A stretch of 36,344 bases of DNA from Pseudomonadota bacterium (lineage in GTDB: Bacteria > Pseudomonadota > Gammaproteobacteria > Steroidobacterales > Steroidobacteraceae): contig JAJYFU010000019.1 in assembly GCA_021790795.1 (NCBI GenBank), positions 1 through 36,344 on the forward strand, written 5' to 3'. The first letter of the stretch is position 1. Every line of letters begins with the position of its first letter. The position numbers and the translations under genes were made by a program. Below are positions 8,649 to 18,469 of this stretch, in pieces. Under the pieces are notes generated by a model. It made no database searches and had not been told where the DNA came from. It saw nothing but the letters and a program-made list of their open reading frames with translations.

Positions 8649-10265
8649 ATGACCGACAGCAGATGGTGGCGGGGGGCGGTGATCTATGAGATCTACCTGC
8701 GCAGCTTCCGGGACAGCAATGGCGACGGCGTCGGCGATCTGCCGGGCATCGCGGAGCGGCTCGATTACGTGGCCAGCCTGGGCGTCGATTGCATCTGGAT
8801 TTCGCCGTTTTACCGCTCGCCGATGGCGGACTTCGGCTACGACGTGTCGGACTATCGCGCGGTCGACCCGATCTTCGGCACGCTGACGGACTTCGACCGC
8901 GTCGTGGAGGAGGCGCACCGGCGCGGGCTGAGGGTGATGATCGATCAGGTGATCAGTCACACCTCGGCCGAGCATCCCTGGTTTCTGGAGAGCCGCGCGA
9001 ACCGCGACAATCCCCGCTCCGACTGGTACGTCTGGGCCGACGCGCGCGCCGACGGCTCGCCGCCGAACAATTGGCAGGCGGTTTTCGGCGGACCGGCTTG
9101 GCGCTGGGAGCCGCGCCGGCGGCAGTATTACCTGCACAATTTCCTCGACGCGCAACCCGATTTGAACTTCCACAATCCGCAGGTCCAGGCGGCGGTGCTG
9201 GAGAATCTCAGGTTCTGGCTCGACCGGGGCATCGACGGTCTGCGGCTCGATGCGATCAATTTCTGCTTCCACGACCGGCTGCTGCGCGACAATCCGCCCA
9301 AGCCGGCGCATCAGCGCACCGGCCGGGGCTTCAGCCCCGACAATCCCTACGCCTATCAGTACCATTGGCACAACAATACCCAGCCCGAGAATCTGATTTT
9401 CCTGGAGCGCGTGCGCCGGCTGATCGACGACTACCCGGGCGTCGCCTCGCTGGGAGAGATCTCCGCGGAGGACTCGCTCGCGACCATGGCGCAATACGTC
9501 GGCGAAAACCGGCTGCACATGGCCTACTCGTTCGAGCTGCTGACCGATGAGAACGGCGCGGGCCACATCCGCGATACGGTCAAAGCGCTGGAGCAGCAGA
9601 TGCCGCATGGCTGGCCGTGCTGGACACTCTCCAATCACGACGTGGTGAGGGTGGTGACACGCTGGGGCCGGGCACATGCCTCGCCGAGACTGGCGACGCT
9701 GCTGAGCGCCATGGTCTGTTCGCTGCGCGGATCGGTGTGTATCTACCAGGGAGAGGAGCTGGGCCTGCCGGAGGTGGACGTGCCCTATGAGGCGCTGCGC
9801 GATCCGTTCGGCATCGCGTTCTGGCCCAACTTCAAGGGTCGCGACGGCTGCCGCACACCCATGCCCTGGCGCGACAGCCCCGGCGGAGGGTTCAGCACCG
9901 GCACTCCCTGGCTCCCGGTTGCGGACGAGCATCTGCCGCTGGCGGTGTCGCGGCAGGAAAGCGATCCGGATTCCCCGCTCAACCGCTTGCGCCGCTTCCT
10001 GCGCTGGCGCCGCGAGCAGCCGGCGCTGCGCTGGGGAGAGATCCGCTTCCTTACCACGCCGGAGCCCATCCTCGCCTTTCAGCGCAGGCTGGACGGCGTG
10101 ACCGTGCTGGCGGTGTTCAATCTCTCGCCCCAGCCGCAGCGTGCGCATCTGCCGATATCCGGGCGAATCCAGGCGCTCGACGGTCATGGGCTGGCCAGCG
10201 GACGCATCGAGGGGCAAGAGGTGGAATTGCCGAGCTATGGCGTCATCTTCGCCGCAGTTTCCTGA
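8649..10265 (+). CDS. GH13 alpha-glucosidase (GH13_23-like), cytoplasmic
   Basis: WWRGAVIYEIYLRSFRDSNGDGVGDLPGI, DGLRLDAINFCFHD, ASLGEIS and LSNHDVVRVVTRWG, matching the GH13 catalytic Asp/Glu/Asp regions. No signal peptide. Start moved to the ATG at 8649. Confidence 0.93.
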   Translation: MTDSRWWRGAVIYEIYLRSFRDSNGDGVGDLPGIAERLDYVASLGVDCIWISPFYRSPMADFGYDVSDYRAVDPIFGTLTDFDRVVEEAHRRGLRVMIDQVISHTSAEHPWFLESRANRDNPRSDWYVWADARADGSPPNNWQAVFGGPAWRWEPRRRQYYLHNFLDAQPDLNFHNPQVQAAVLENLRFWLDRGIDGLRLDAINFCFHDRLLRDNPPKPAHQRTGRGFSPDNPYAYQYHWHNNTQPENLIFLERVRRLIDDYPGVASLGEISAEDSLATMAQYVGENRLHMAYSFELLTDENGAGHIRDTVKALEQQMPHGWPCWTLSNHDVVRVVTRWGRAHASPRLATLLSAMVCSLRGSVCIYQGEELGLPEVDVPYEALRDPFGIAFWPNFKGRDGCRTPMPWRDSPGGGFSTGTPWLPVADEHLPLAVSRQESDPDSPLNRLRRFLRWRREQPALRWGEIRFLTTPEPILAFQRRLDGVTVLAVFNLSPQPQRAHLPISGRIQALDGHGLASGRIEGQEVELPSYGVIFAAVS

Positions 10266-10414
10266 TCACGTAGACCGGTTCTGAGCAAGTCGCCGTCCTG
10301 CGTTGCGAGCGCGCAACAATTTAACCATTTGGCTGCTTCTGTTCTTGCCTTAGACTACATGCCGACGAATCGTGTCGGACAAGAGGGGGCGGCCGCTCGG
10401 CCGTGTGAATCGCC

Positions 10415-11536
10415 TTGTGCGCTGCGCAAAGAACTGAGCTCGTTTCGCCTGACGCTCCCGCGGAGATGGGTGTGTTGCGCGTGTCCGACAGACGTCATCC
10501 AGCCAATTCACTCGACATCGCGCACCTGGCGGGCGTCTCGCAATCGACCGTATCGCGAGCGCTGCGTGGCGACCCGATGGTTTCCCCGGCCACCCGCGAG
10601 CGCATCCTCGAGGTAGCCCGCCAGCTCAACTACCACGTCGACAAGAACGCATCGAGCCTGCGCCGCAAGCACACCGGAACGCTGGCGCTGTTGTTCTTCG
10701 AGGACCCCACCACGGATGACTCTTCCATCAATCCGTTTTTCCATCCGATGTTGGGCTCGATCATCCGCACCTGCTCGCGCCGAGGCTACGATCTGCTCGT
10801 CTCTTTCCAGGATCTGCTGCGAGATTGGCTGGCCGATTACGAGGACAGCCACAAGGCCGACGGCATCATTCTGCTCGGCTACGGCGACTACATGGCCTAT
10901 CGCGAACGCCTCGAGACGCTGATCAAGCATGGCGCGCATCTGGTGCGTTGGGGCCACGTGCTGTCGGATCATCCCGGCGTTTCGGTCGGCTGCGACAACG
11001 TCGCAGGTGGTCGCCTCGCCATCGAACATCTCATCGGCCTCGGCCGCCGGCGCATCGCTTTCATCGGTGAAATCGAGCCTTCCGCACCGGAAATGGCGGA
11101 CCGTTACCTGGGCTATTGCGCGGCATTGGACGATGCGGGTGTGGGCGCCGATCGGCGTCTGCAAGTTTCGGCTGTCTCGACCGAATGCTCGGGCGCTGCG
11201 GGGCTGAACAGGCTGCTCGAGCGCGGCGTGGAGTTCGATGCCGTATTCGGTGCCAGCGACTTGATCGCCATTGGCGCCCTGGGGGCGCTCGCGGCCGCCG
11301 GCCGGCGCGTTCCGGAAGACGTCGCGGTCGTGGGATTCGACGGCATACCCATGGGCGCGGTTACGCGCCCTTCGCTGACCACTGTGTCCCAGGACACCAA
11401 GCGCGCCGGCGAGACTCTGGTGCAGAGTCTGATCAACCAGATCGAGGGACGGGCGGCCGAGAACATGATCCTCTCGCCGCGTCTGGTGATTCGCGGTTCG
11501 AGCGGCGGCGCTGTGGCGTGCCGCAGCGCGCCGTGA
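10415..11536 (+). CDS. LacI-family transcriptional regulator
   Basis: N-terminal HTH (SLDIAHLAGVSQSTVSRALRGDPMVSPATRERILEVARQLNY) plus periplasmic-binding-protein-like effector domain. Start could be 10415 or the in-frame ATG at 10466. Confidence 0.93.
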   Translation: MCAAQRTELVSPDAPAEMGVLRVSDRRHPANSLDIAHLAGVSQSTVSRALRGDPMVSPATRERILEVARQLNYHVDKNASSLRRKHTGTLALLFFEDPTTDDSSINPFFHPMLGSIIRTCSRRGYDLLVSFQDLLRDWLADYEDSHKADGIILLGYGDYMAYRERLETLIKHGAHLVRWGHVLSDHPGVSVGCDNVAGGRLAIEHLIGLGRRRIAFIGEIEPSAPEMADRYLGYCAALDDAGVGADRRLQVSAVSTECSGAAGLNRLLERGVEFDAVFGASDLIAIGALGALAAAGRRVPEDVAVVGFDGIPMGAVTRPSLTTVSQDTKRAGETLVQSLINQIEGRAAENMILSPRLVIRGSSGGAVACRSAP

Positions 11537-11568
11537 ATCCGTCCCGATCCTCTGGAGAGCCGCCCCCG

Positions 11569-12075
11569 ATGAGCCACACGTATCTGCTCGAGCCCGGCGT
11601 CTGGACGGGCGCCGGCACATTCTGGCGCGAGGATGGCGAGCCGCTGCCGGCGGAATGGCGCACGGAGGTGACGCATCAGAGCGACTGCTGGCTGATAGCC
11701 GGCTCGCTCAGGGTGTTGGGCGCGCCACCGGTGGAGTTCCGCAACGCCTACTCGATCGAGCCGCCCGCGAAGAAAGGCGCCTGCCTGCGGTGGATCTCGG
11801 AGAATGCGGCGCTCGGAAAGCTCCAGGGTACTTTCTCCCTGTTGGAGCGATGCATCGTGTCGATCTACCAGTCCGAAGCCAACGGCTATCACGGTGCGGA
11901 GCACTACAGCCGGATCGACCCCGAGCACTATCAGGCCTCAGGCGCGCTGCTGCTCGGTGCGCGGCAACTGTCCTCGTGGGAGATCCTGCTTACGCGCGAG
12001 CCAGCGCCAGCAGTTGCGTCGTCGGCAGGTAATGATCGATCAACAGCGCCGCAAACAGCCACATCAGATAGCTGA
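11569..12075 (+). CDS. Uncharacterised protein (168 aa) downstream of the LacI regulator
   Basis: In-frame ATG at 11569 inside track ORF 11116..12075: [45 protein letters not shown]... Coding up to about LLTREP looks protein-like; the last ~30 codons lie antisense to ctaB. Confidence 0.65.
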   Translation: MSHTYLLEPGVWTGAGTFWREDGEPLPAEWRTEVTHQSDCWLIAGSLRVLGAPPVEFRNAYSIEPPAKKGACLRWISENAALGKLQGTFSLLERCIVSIYQSEANGYHGAEHYSRIDPEHYQASGALLLGARQLSSWEILLTREPAPAVASSAGNDRSTAPQTATSDS

Positions 12076-12979
12076 TGGAGTAGCGGAACAGGCGCATCGG
12101 CAGCTCCGGCCGCCGCGTGAACTTCAAGCGCCCGGCGTAATACAGAAAGCGCGCACCGAGCGCGAGCGCCGCGGCCAGATAGATCAGCCCGCTCATGCCG
12201 GTGATGAACGGCAGCAGCGTTACGACCACCAGCAGCACCGCGTAGAGCAGCACCTGTAGCCGCGTATATTCCACGCCATGCGTGACCGGCAGCATCGGAA
12301 TGCCGGCGCGCGCGTACTCGTCCTTGCGCGCGATGGCCAGCGACCAGAAATGCGGCGGCGTCCACACGAAGATGATCAGAAACAGCAGCAACGCATGCGG
12401 ATCGACCGTATTGGTCGCCGCTGCCCAGCCGAGCACCGGCGGCGCCGCGCCCGCGGCCCCCCCGATCACGATGTTCTGCGACGTGGCGCGCTTGAGCCAG
12501 GCGGTGTAGATCACCGCGTAACCGATCAGCGAGAAGAACGTCAGCACCGCGGTCAGCGGATTCACCAGCACCGACAGAATGATCATGGCGAGCGCGCCGA
12601 GCACGGCGGCGAACACCAATGCGTTGCGCTCGGTGAGCTCTCCGCGCGGCAGGGGCCGCGAGCGCGTGCGCGACATCTGCTCGTCGATCCGCCGGTCGAG
12701 CACGTGATTGATGGCCGCGGCGCATGCGGCGGCAAGCGCGATCCCGAGCGTGCCCCACAACACGGCGCGCAGCGGCGGCCAGCCGGGACTGGCCAGCAGC
12801 GTGCCGACCAGAGCCGTAAAGGTGATCAGCGCGACGATCCGGGGCTTGGTCAGCTCCAGATACCGGCGCCAAAGGATGGGCGCGGGGCGTGCCAGCTCGG
12901 ACGGACTGCTGTTCACGCGCGCGCTCCGCCTGCGGCGCGCCGCGCCGGAACGGCCGGCGAGTGTCCGCCCAGCCGGCAA
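11990..12979 (-). CDS. ctaB: Protoheme IX farnesyltransferase (heme O synthase); likely start is the downstream GTG near 12916
   Basis: UbiA-superfamily motifs: [49 protein letters not shown]. Confidence 0.94.
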   Translation of the reverse strand: MPAGRTLAGRSGAARRRRSARVNSSPSELARPAPILWRRYLELTKPRIVALITFTALVGTLLASPGWPPLRAVLWGTLGIALAAACAAAINHVLDRRIDEQMSRTRSRPLPRGELTERNALVFAAVLGALAMIILSVLVNPLTAVLTFFSLIGYAVIYTAWLKRATSQNIVIGGAAGAAPPVLGWAAATNTVDPHALLLFLIIFVWTPPHFWSLAIARKDEYARAGIPMLPVTHGVEYTRLQVLLYAVLLVVVTLLPFITGMSGLIYLAAALALGARFLYYAGRLKFTRRPELPMRLFRYSISYLMWLFAALLIDHYLPTTQLLALARA

Positions 12980-13070
12980 TTGCCGGACGCGCGGATCAAC
13001 GGAATGCTCTGTGGAACATGGCGGGCATCGTATCGCATCCGCTTCGCACGTGGCGCCGAGACGGATGCGA

Positions 13071-13805
13071 TCAGCTCGGCGGGCGGCGCAGGCTCAGAAC
13101 GAGCCAGATCACCCCGGCCGCGGCCGCCAGGGCCCACCACTGAACGGCATAGCCCCAGTTCTGCAGGGCCGGCATGCCCGGCGTCCGCCACACCCGCACG
13201 TATCCGTCCGGCGCGCCCGCTTCGAGCAGCAGGATCCGCGGCTCGACGGGACGCCCGAGGGCGGCGCTGAGATCGGTGAACCGTGGAAAGCTGGTGACCT
13301 TGGGCCAGCGGCTCCCGGGCGGCGGCGCGGCACGCCCGAAGGCCAGTCCGGCAACCGGCAGCCGGGCCACTCGCCCGACCACGGTCACCGGCCCCAACGC
13401 GGCCAGGGCTATGTCGGGCAGACGCGCCCGGCTGCCGGTGAACGGCACCCAGCCGCGGTCGACCAGAATGGTATCGCCGGGCGCGCGCATCAGCGGCGTC
13501 AGCACCTGGTAGCCGTCCTGTCCATCGTGGACGCTATTGTCGAGCAGGAATTGGCGATTTCCGTCGTAGGTACCGCGCACGCGCACTCGTTGATAATCCG
13601 GCACCGAAGCGAGCGATGCGGAACCGAGCCTCACGACGCGGGCGGCGCCGTGCACGAAGAGACGATATTGTGCCGCGTGCGTCTCGCCGAGCCGCCACTG
13701 CCAGCGCCCGAGCAGGATGAATCCCACGGCAAGCAGGGCCAGCAGCCCCGTCAGCGCCGGCGAGGGCGCGAACACTCTGCCTGCAAAGCGCACGCTCGAC
13801 ATCAC
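13071..13805 (-). CDS. SURF1 family cytochrome oxidase assembly protein
   Basis: Two terminal TM helices, [40 protein letters not shown]. Confidence 0.92.
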   Translation of the reverse strand: MMSSVRFAGRVFAPSPALTGLLALLAVGFILLGRWQWRLGETHAAQYRLFVHGAARVVRLGSASLASVPDYQRVRVRGTYDGNRQFLLDNSVHDGQDGYQVLTPLMRAPGDTILVDRGWVPFTGSRARLPDIALAALGPVTVVGRVARLPVAGLAFGRAAPPPGSRWPKVTSFPRFTDLSAALGRPVEPRILLLEAGAPDGYVRVWRTPGMPALQNWGYAVQWWALAAAAGVIWLVLSLRRPPS

Positions 13806-13841
13806 GATGGTCCGGGCGGCCGCAACCGGTACAATGGGCGC

Positions 13842-14066
13842 ATGCCCACGTGGTTCCGGCTGCTGGTCATCGTCTCACTCGGCACGATCATCGCGAGCCT
13901 CGGCTCGGCGCTGTTTCATCTGGCGCGCGGTACCCGCGCGGACTCGGACAAGATAGTGCGGGCGCTGACCATCCGGATCGCGCTCTCGCTCGCGCTGTTC
14001 GCGCTGATCATGGCCGCCTGGTACGCCGGGCTGATCTCCCCGCAGGGCGTGTTGCCAACGCGCTGA
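13842..14066 (+). CDS. DUF2909-type twin-transmembrane small protein
   Basis: MPTWFRLLVIVSLGTIIASLGSALFHLARGTRADSDKIVRALTIRIALSLALFALIMAAWYAGLISPQG; two TM helices in a cox cluster context, on the opposite strand to its neighbours. Start moved to the ATG at 13842. Confidence 0.82.
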   Translation: MPTWFRLLVIVSLGTIIASLGSALFHLARGTRADSDKIVRALTIRIALSLALFALIMAAWYAGLISPQGVLPTR

Positions 14067-14092
14067 CCTGCGCCCGGCGCAGCGGTCCCACG

Positions 14093-14968
14093 CTACAGCC
14101 AGTACACGAAAACGAACAGGCAGAGCCAGACCACGTCGACGAAGTGCCAATACCACGCGACCGCCTCGAAGGCGAAGTGGCGCTCGGGGGTGAAGTGCCC
14201 GCGCAGCACGCGGATCCAGATCACTAACAGCATGATCGCGCCGATGGTCACGTGCAGGCCGTGGAAACCCGTCAGCATGAAGAACGTGGAACCGTATATC
14301 CCGGTGGTCAGCCGAAGATTCATCCGCGTGTAGGCTTCGTAGTACTCGTGCGCCTGCAGCCCGACGAACGTGAATCCCAACAGGAAGGTCAATGCCAGAA
14401 ACACCTTGAGGGTGCCGCGCTTGCCGCGCCGCAACGCGTGATGGGCAATGGTCACGGTGAGTCCGCTGGTCAGCAGCACCAGGGTGTTCACCGCCGCTAT
14501 TCCCGTGGCGCTCATCGTGCCGAAGGTCTTCCCGCCGACGTGCCCCGGGCCGTTGGTCGGCCAGGTCGCCCGATAATGCGGCCAGAGCAGGAAGTTGGTC
14601 AGGGCCTTGGCCCCCTCGCCGCCGAGCCAGGGCACCGAGAACATGCGCGTATAGAACAGCGCGCCGAAGAACGCCGCGAAGAACATGACCTCGGAGAAGA
14701 TGAACCACATCATCCCCAGGCGGAACGAGCGGTCTTCACGAACGTGGTACACGCCGTGCTGATTCTCGCCGATCACCGTCGAGAACCACCCCCCGAACAT
14801 GAATGCCAGCAACAGGGGGCCGGGCAGCAGAACCCACAGCGGCGCCACGCCGTCCAGGTAGAGCACCGCTCCCAACATGAGCGAAAACAACGCCACCGCC
14901 GCGATGATCGGCCAGGGGCTCCCGTGCGGCACATAGTACTTGCGGGGCTCGACGCGTGCGTCTGTCAT
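14093..14968 (-). CDS. coxC: Cytochrome c oxidase subunit III
   Basis: YYVPHGSPWPII, FFSEVMFFAAFFGALFYTR-type core, TGFHGLHVTIGAIMLLVIWIR, EAVAWYWHFVDVVWLCLFVFVYWL. Confidence 0.95.
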   Translation of the reverse strand: MTDARVEPRKYYVPHGSPWPIIAAVALFSLMLGAVLYLDGVAPLWVLLPGPLLLAFMFGGWFSTVIGENQHGVYHVREDRSFRLGMMWFIFSEVMFFAAFFGALFYTRMFSVPWLGGEGAKALTNFLLWPHYRATWPTNGPGHVGGKTFGTMSATGIAAVNTLVLLTSGLTVTIAHHALRRGKRGTLKVFLALTFLLGFTFVGLQAHEYYEAYTRMNLRLTTGIYGSTFFMLTGFHGLHVTIGAIMLLVIWIRVLRGHFTPERHFAFEAVAWYWHFVDVVWLCLFVFVYWL

Positions 14969-15003
14969 GGTGGCACTTTCTTCTGTTGCAACCTTCCGGA
15001 CGC

Positions 15004-15186
15004 TCAGCGGTGCGCCCGGGTCACCGACAAAATGATGAATCCCAGGTAAAAGCCCAGGGCGATCAGGCCAACCACCCAGGTGGTCAGGCGCACCTTGCGC
15101 CGCTGCGCCGCCGTCAGCGCGCGCGCATCCACGGGCGCGCCAGCATCGGGACCGGGCAGTCGCTTGCCGTCAGTGTTTGTCGGCAT
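15004..15186 (-). CDS. Small single-TM protein, similar in layout to cytochrome oxidase small assembly proteins
   Basis: 60 aa: ...[38 protein letters not shown]; overlaps the coxA 3' end by 17 bp in the same direction. Confidence 0.65.
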   Translation of the reverse strand: MPTNTDGKRLPGPDAGAPVDARALTAAQRRKVRLTTWVVGLIALGFYLGFIILSVTRAHR

Positions 15187-16777
15187 GGGCGAGGACCGCT
15201 TCCGTGGGCGGGAATTCCCACGAGTGATAGGGCGCCGGCGAGGGCAGCTCCCATTCCAGACCGCGCGCGCCGTCCCACGGCGAGTTGGCCTCGACCGGCT
15301 TGCCCGAGCGCACGCATTTCCAGACGATGTACGGCAGCAGCAGCTGCGAGGCGCCGAACACGAACCCGCCGATCGAGGCGACCATGTTCCAGTCGGTGAA
15401 CTGCGGCGCGTAATCGGCGATCCGGCGCGGCATGCCGGCGAGACCGAGGAAGTGCATCGGGAAGAACAGCACGTTGACGAAGATCACCGACAGCCAGAAG
15501 TGCCACTTGGCGAGCCGCATGTCGTACATGTGCCCGCTCCACTTCGGCAGCCAGTAGTAGATTCCGGCGAAGATCGCGAACACCGCGCCGGGCACCAGCA
15601 CGTAGTGGAAGTGCGCCACCACGAAGTACGTGCCGTGATACTGATAGTCGGACGGCACGAGCGACAGCATCAGCCCCGAGAGGCCGCCGACGGTGAACAG
15701 GAACACGAACGCGATGGCGAACAGCATGGGCGGCTCGAACGACATCGAGCCGCGCCACATGGTCGCCACCCAGTTGAACACCTTCACGCCGGTCGGCACG
15801 GCGATCAGCATCGTCGAGAGCATGAAGAAGAGCTGGGCGGCCACCGGCATCCCCACGGTGAACATATGATGGCCCCAGACGATGAACGACAGGAACGCGA
15901 TCGACGCGGTGGCGTACACCATGGCTTCATAGCCGAACAACGGCTTGCGCGCGAAGCTCGGGATGATCTCGGAGATGATCCCGAAGGCCGGCAGGATCAG
16001 GATGTACACCTCGGGGTGTCCGAAGAACCAGAACACGTGCAGGAACAGCACCGGATCGCCGCCACCGGCGGCGTTGAAGAAGCTGGTGCCGAAGAAATGA
16101 TCGGTCAGCTGCATGGTCATCGCGCCGGCCAGCACCGGCATCACCGCGATCAACAGGTAGGCGGTGATCAACCAGGTCCACACGAACAACGGCATGCGCA
16201 GCAGGCTCATTCCGGGCGCACGCAGGTTCATGATGGTCACGATGATGTTGATCGCGCCGAGGATGGAGGAGATTCCCATCAGATGGATGGCGAAGATCAT
16301 CATCGGGAAGGAATCGCCGAACTGCTGCATCAGCGGCGGGTACATGGTCCAGCCGCCGGCGATCGCGCTGCCGGGCACGAAGAACGAGGCGAGCATCAAA
16401 GTGAAGGCGAACGGCAGGATCCAGAAGCTGAGGTTGTTCAGGCGCGGCAGCGCCATGTCCGGCGCCCCGATCTGCATCGGAATCATCCAGTTCGCCAGGC
16501 CCACCCACGCCGGCATGATCGCCCCGAAGATCATGATCAGTCCGTGCATGGTGGTCAGGGAATTGAACACCGCCGGGTCGACCAGCTCCATGCCGGATTT
16601 GAACAGCTGCGCCCTGATGACCATGGCCGCCGAGCCGCCGATGAAGAACATGATCCCCGAGAGGATCAGGTACATCGTGCCGATGTCCTTGTGATTGGTG
16701 GCGAACACCCAGCGCCGCCAGCCGTACGGCTTGTGGTCGTGCTCAGCGTGTGCGGCGCTCAGATGCGATTCGGCCAT
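15170..16777 (-). CDS. coxA: Cytochrome c oxidase subunit I (aa3-type, A1-like)
   Basis: [68 protein letters not shown]. Start moved from 16810 to the ATG at 16777 with good RBS (AGAGGTCG). Confidence 0.97.
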   Translation of the reverse strand: MAESHLSAAHAEHDHKPYGWRRWVFATNHKDIGTMYLILSGIMFFIGGSAAMVIRAQLFKSGMELVDPAVFNSLTTMHGLIMIFGAIMPAWVGLANWMIPMQIGAPDMALPRLNNLSFWILPFAFTLMLASFFVPGSAIAGGWTMYPPLMQQFGDSFPMMIFAIHLMGISSILGAINIIVTIMNLRAPGMSLLRMPLFVWTWLITAYLLIAVMPVLAGAMTMQLTDHFFGTSFFNAAGGGDPVLFLHVFWFFGHPEVYILILPAFGIISEIIPSFARKPLFGYEAMVYATASIAFLSFIVWGHHMFTVGMPVAAQLFFMLSTMLIAVPTGVKVFNWVATMWRGSMSFEPPMLFAIAFVFLFTVGGLSGLMLSLVPSDYQYHGTYFVVAHFHYVLVPGAVFAIFAGIYYWLPKWSGHMYDMRLAKWHFWLSVIFVNVLFFPMHFLGLAGMPRRIADYAPQFTDWNMVASIGGFVFGASQLLLPYIVWKCVRSGKPVEANSPWDGARGLEWELPSPAPYHSWEFPPTEAVLAHADKH

Positions 16778-16853
16778 GGGACGACCTCTTGCAAGCTGTT
16801 GATCAACCATCGATCTCGGTACTGTGTCGTGTCGTGGCGGTCCGCCGCCCGGC

Positions 16854-17717
16854 TCAGGTGCGGGTTGCCCCCGCGGCGGCCGGTCCCGTCACCGCCTCGG
16901 TCTGCCGCGCGGAGCGCTGTGCTATCCACGCCGCGAATTGCGCGGGGCTCACTGCACGCACCACGATCGGCATGAACGCGTGGTCCCGCCCGCACAGCTC
17001 CGCGCACTGGCCGCGGTAAACCCCGGGTTTGTTGGGCGCAATGGTGAACGAGGCCTGGTTGATGAACCCGGGGATCGCGGCCTTCTTCACGCCGAGGTCG
17101 GGCACCCACCAGGAGTGGATCACGTCCACCGAGGTGATGAGCAGGCGGATCTTCTCGCCGACCGGCACCACCAGCTTGTGGTCGACACTGAGCAGATAGT
17201 GCGGCACGCTGGTCGGGCTGATTCCCGAGTCGAGCTGGCGGGCGGCATTGCTGCTGGCGGAGAGCTTCGAGACGAAGCTCACGTGCGTGCCGACATAGTG
17301 GTAGTACCAGCCCCACTGAAAGCCGGTGACGCGGATGCTGAGCTGCGGATCGGTGTTGTTATTGATCCTGACCAGGAGGCGCGCGGCCGGGAGCGCCATG
17401 CTCACCAGGATCACGACCGGAACGATGGTCCAGACGATCTCCACCTTGGTGCTGTGGGTCATGGTGACATCGGGTACCGCCCCGCGCGACCTGCGGTGGA
17501 AGATCAGCGACCAGATCATCACACCGAACACCACCACCGCGATGCCCACACACACCCAGAAGGCCATCATGTGCAGGGCGTAGATCCGCGTGCTGACGTT
17601 GGTCACGCCGCGCGGCATGTTGATCAGGTCCCAGCCGGAAGCCGAGGCCCGCCGTGCGCCGCCTGCCGCCGCCAGCGCCAGAATGCCGGGCAGTTTGCCG
17701 AGTGTTGCGCGCTTCAT
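16854..17717 (-). CDS. coxB: Cytochrome c oxidase subunit II (CuA-containing, no fused heme c domain)
   Basis: [33 protein letters not shown], CuA motif [16 protein letters not shown]. Confidence 0.95.
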   Translation of the reverse strand: MKRATLGKLPGILALAAAGGARRASASGWDLINMPRGVTNVSTRIYALHMMAFWVCVGIAVVVFGVMIWSLIFHRRSRGAVPDVTMTHSTKVEIVWTIVPVVILVSMALPAARLLVRINNNTDPQLSIRVTGFQWGWYYHYVGTHVSFVSKLSASSNAARQLDSGISPTSVPHYLLSVDHKLVVPVGEKIRLLITSVDVIHSWWVPDLGVKKAAIPGFINQASFTIAPNKPGVYRGQCAELCGRDHAFMPIVVRAVSPAQFAAWIAQRSARQTEAVTGPAAAGATRT

Positions 17718-17799
17718 CGTTGTCGAGCCCCTACTCGCGCGGTCCGCACGCTGCGGATGGTGCGCGCCGCGGTAACCGGATCCGAACCTGTCGCGCCGC

Positions 17800-18285
17800 T
17801 CACCGGCGGCCCAGCGCCAGGGGCGGGGATTCGTTCACGCGTCCAACCAATCGCTTCAGCCGCAGCGCCAGCCCGTGTCGCTCGTCCTCTGTCAGGAATC
17901 CGCCCACCTCGCAGGCGCGGCCGTGCGACTCGATGGTCAGCCGGCTCGGGTGCAACCGAGCGGCCGGGCGCGCCAGCCGGATCTGCGCCCAGTGACGCTG
18001 AAAGACGATCTGCCGACGGGCGACGCGATCACGCGATTCGACGGTGACCTCATGCTCGGTGATCGTGAGAATCTCGGCCTGGAAGCGCCGCTGCAGGCTC
18101 GCGTGCAACGCCCAGCCGAGCGCCAGCAGCTCGCCGAGGGCGATCAGCAGGATGGGCCACAGGCCGAGGACGGTGAAGGCCGAGGCGATGCCGAGGGTGA
18201 CGGCGGCGAGACTCGCGAAGAAAACGACGGCGCCCCGCACCGATAGCGAGCAGTTTGGGCGAATCACGATGCGCAGCGAAGGCAT
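17800..18285 (-). CDS. DUF2244 domain protein
   Basis: MPSLRIVIRPNCSLSVRGAVVFFASLAAVTLGIA... two TM helices and a DUF2244-like C-terminus next to coxB. Confidence 0.82.
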   Translation of the reverse strand: MPSLRIVIRPNCSLSVRGAVVFFASLAAVTLGIASAFTVLGLWPILLIALGELLALGWALHASLQRRFQAEILTITEHEVTVESRDRVARRQIVFQRHWAQIRLARPAARLHPSRLTIESHGRACEVGGFLTEDERHGLALRLKRLVGRVNESPPLALGRR

Positions 18286-18469
18286 GTCGTGCTCGGAACT
18301 GGCCTTTAAGTTGCTCTACTGGATCCAGCCTTGCGGCCGTTCCGGCAATCTCCCCCGGCTCTGTCCATCGCACCGGCGGTGCCAGCGTCTCGTTATCGAG
18401 GCAGCCTCCCAGCACCGCGGCGGTGTCCCAAATCGGCGCGGATCATGGTATTGCGGCGCGAGGGGCGAT

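Noticed and set aside
8310-10217. 635-aa minus-strand ORF
   Set aside because: Antisense of the GH13 alpha-glucosidase.
10508-11620. 370-aa minus-strand ORF
   Set aside because: Antisense of the LacI regulator, which has a clear HTH on the + strand.
15080-16975. 631-aa + strand His/Arg/Glu-rich ORF
   Set aside because: Antisense of coxA; the His/Asp/Glu-rich repetitiveness reflects complementary codons for hydrophobic residues.
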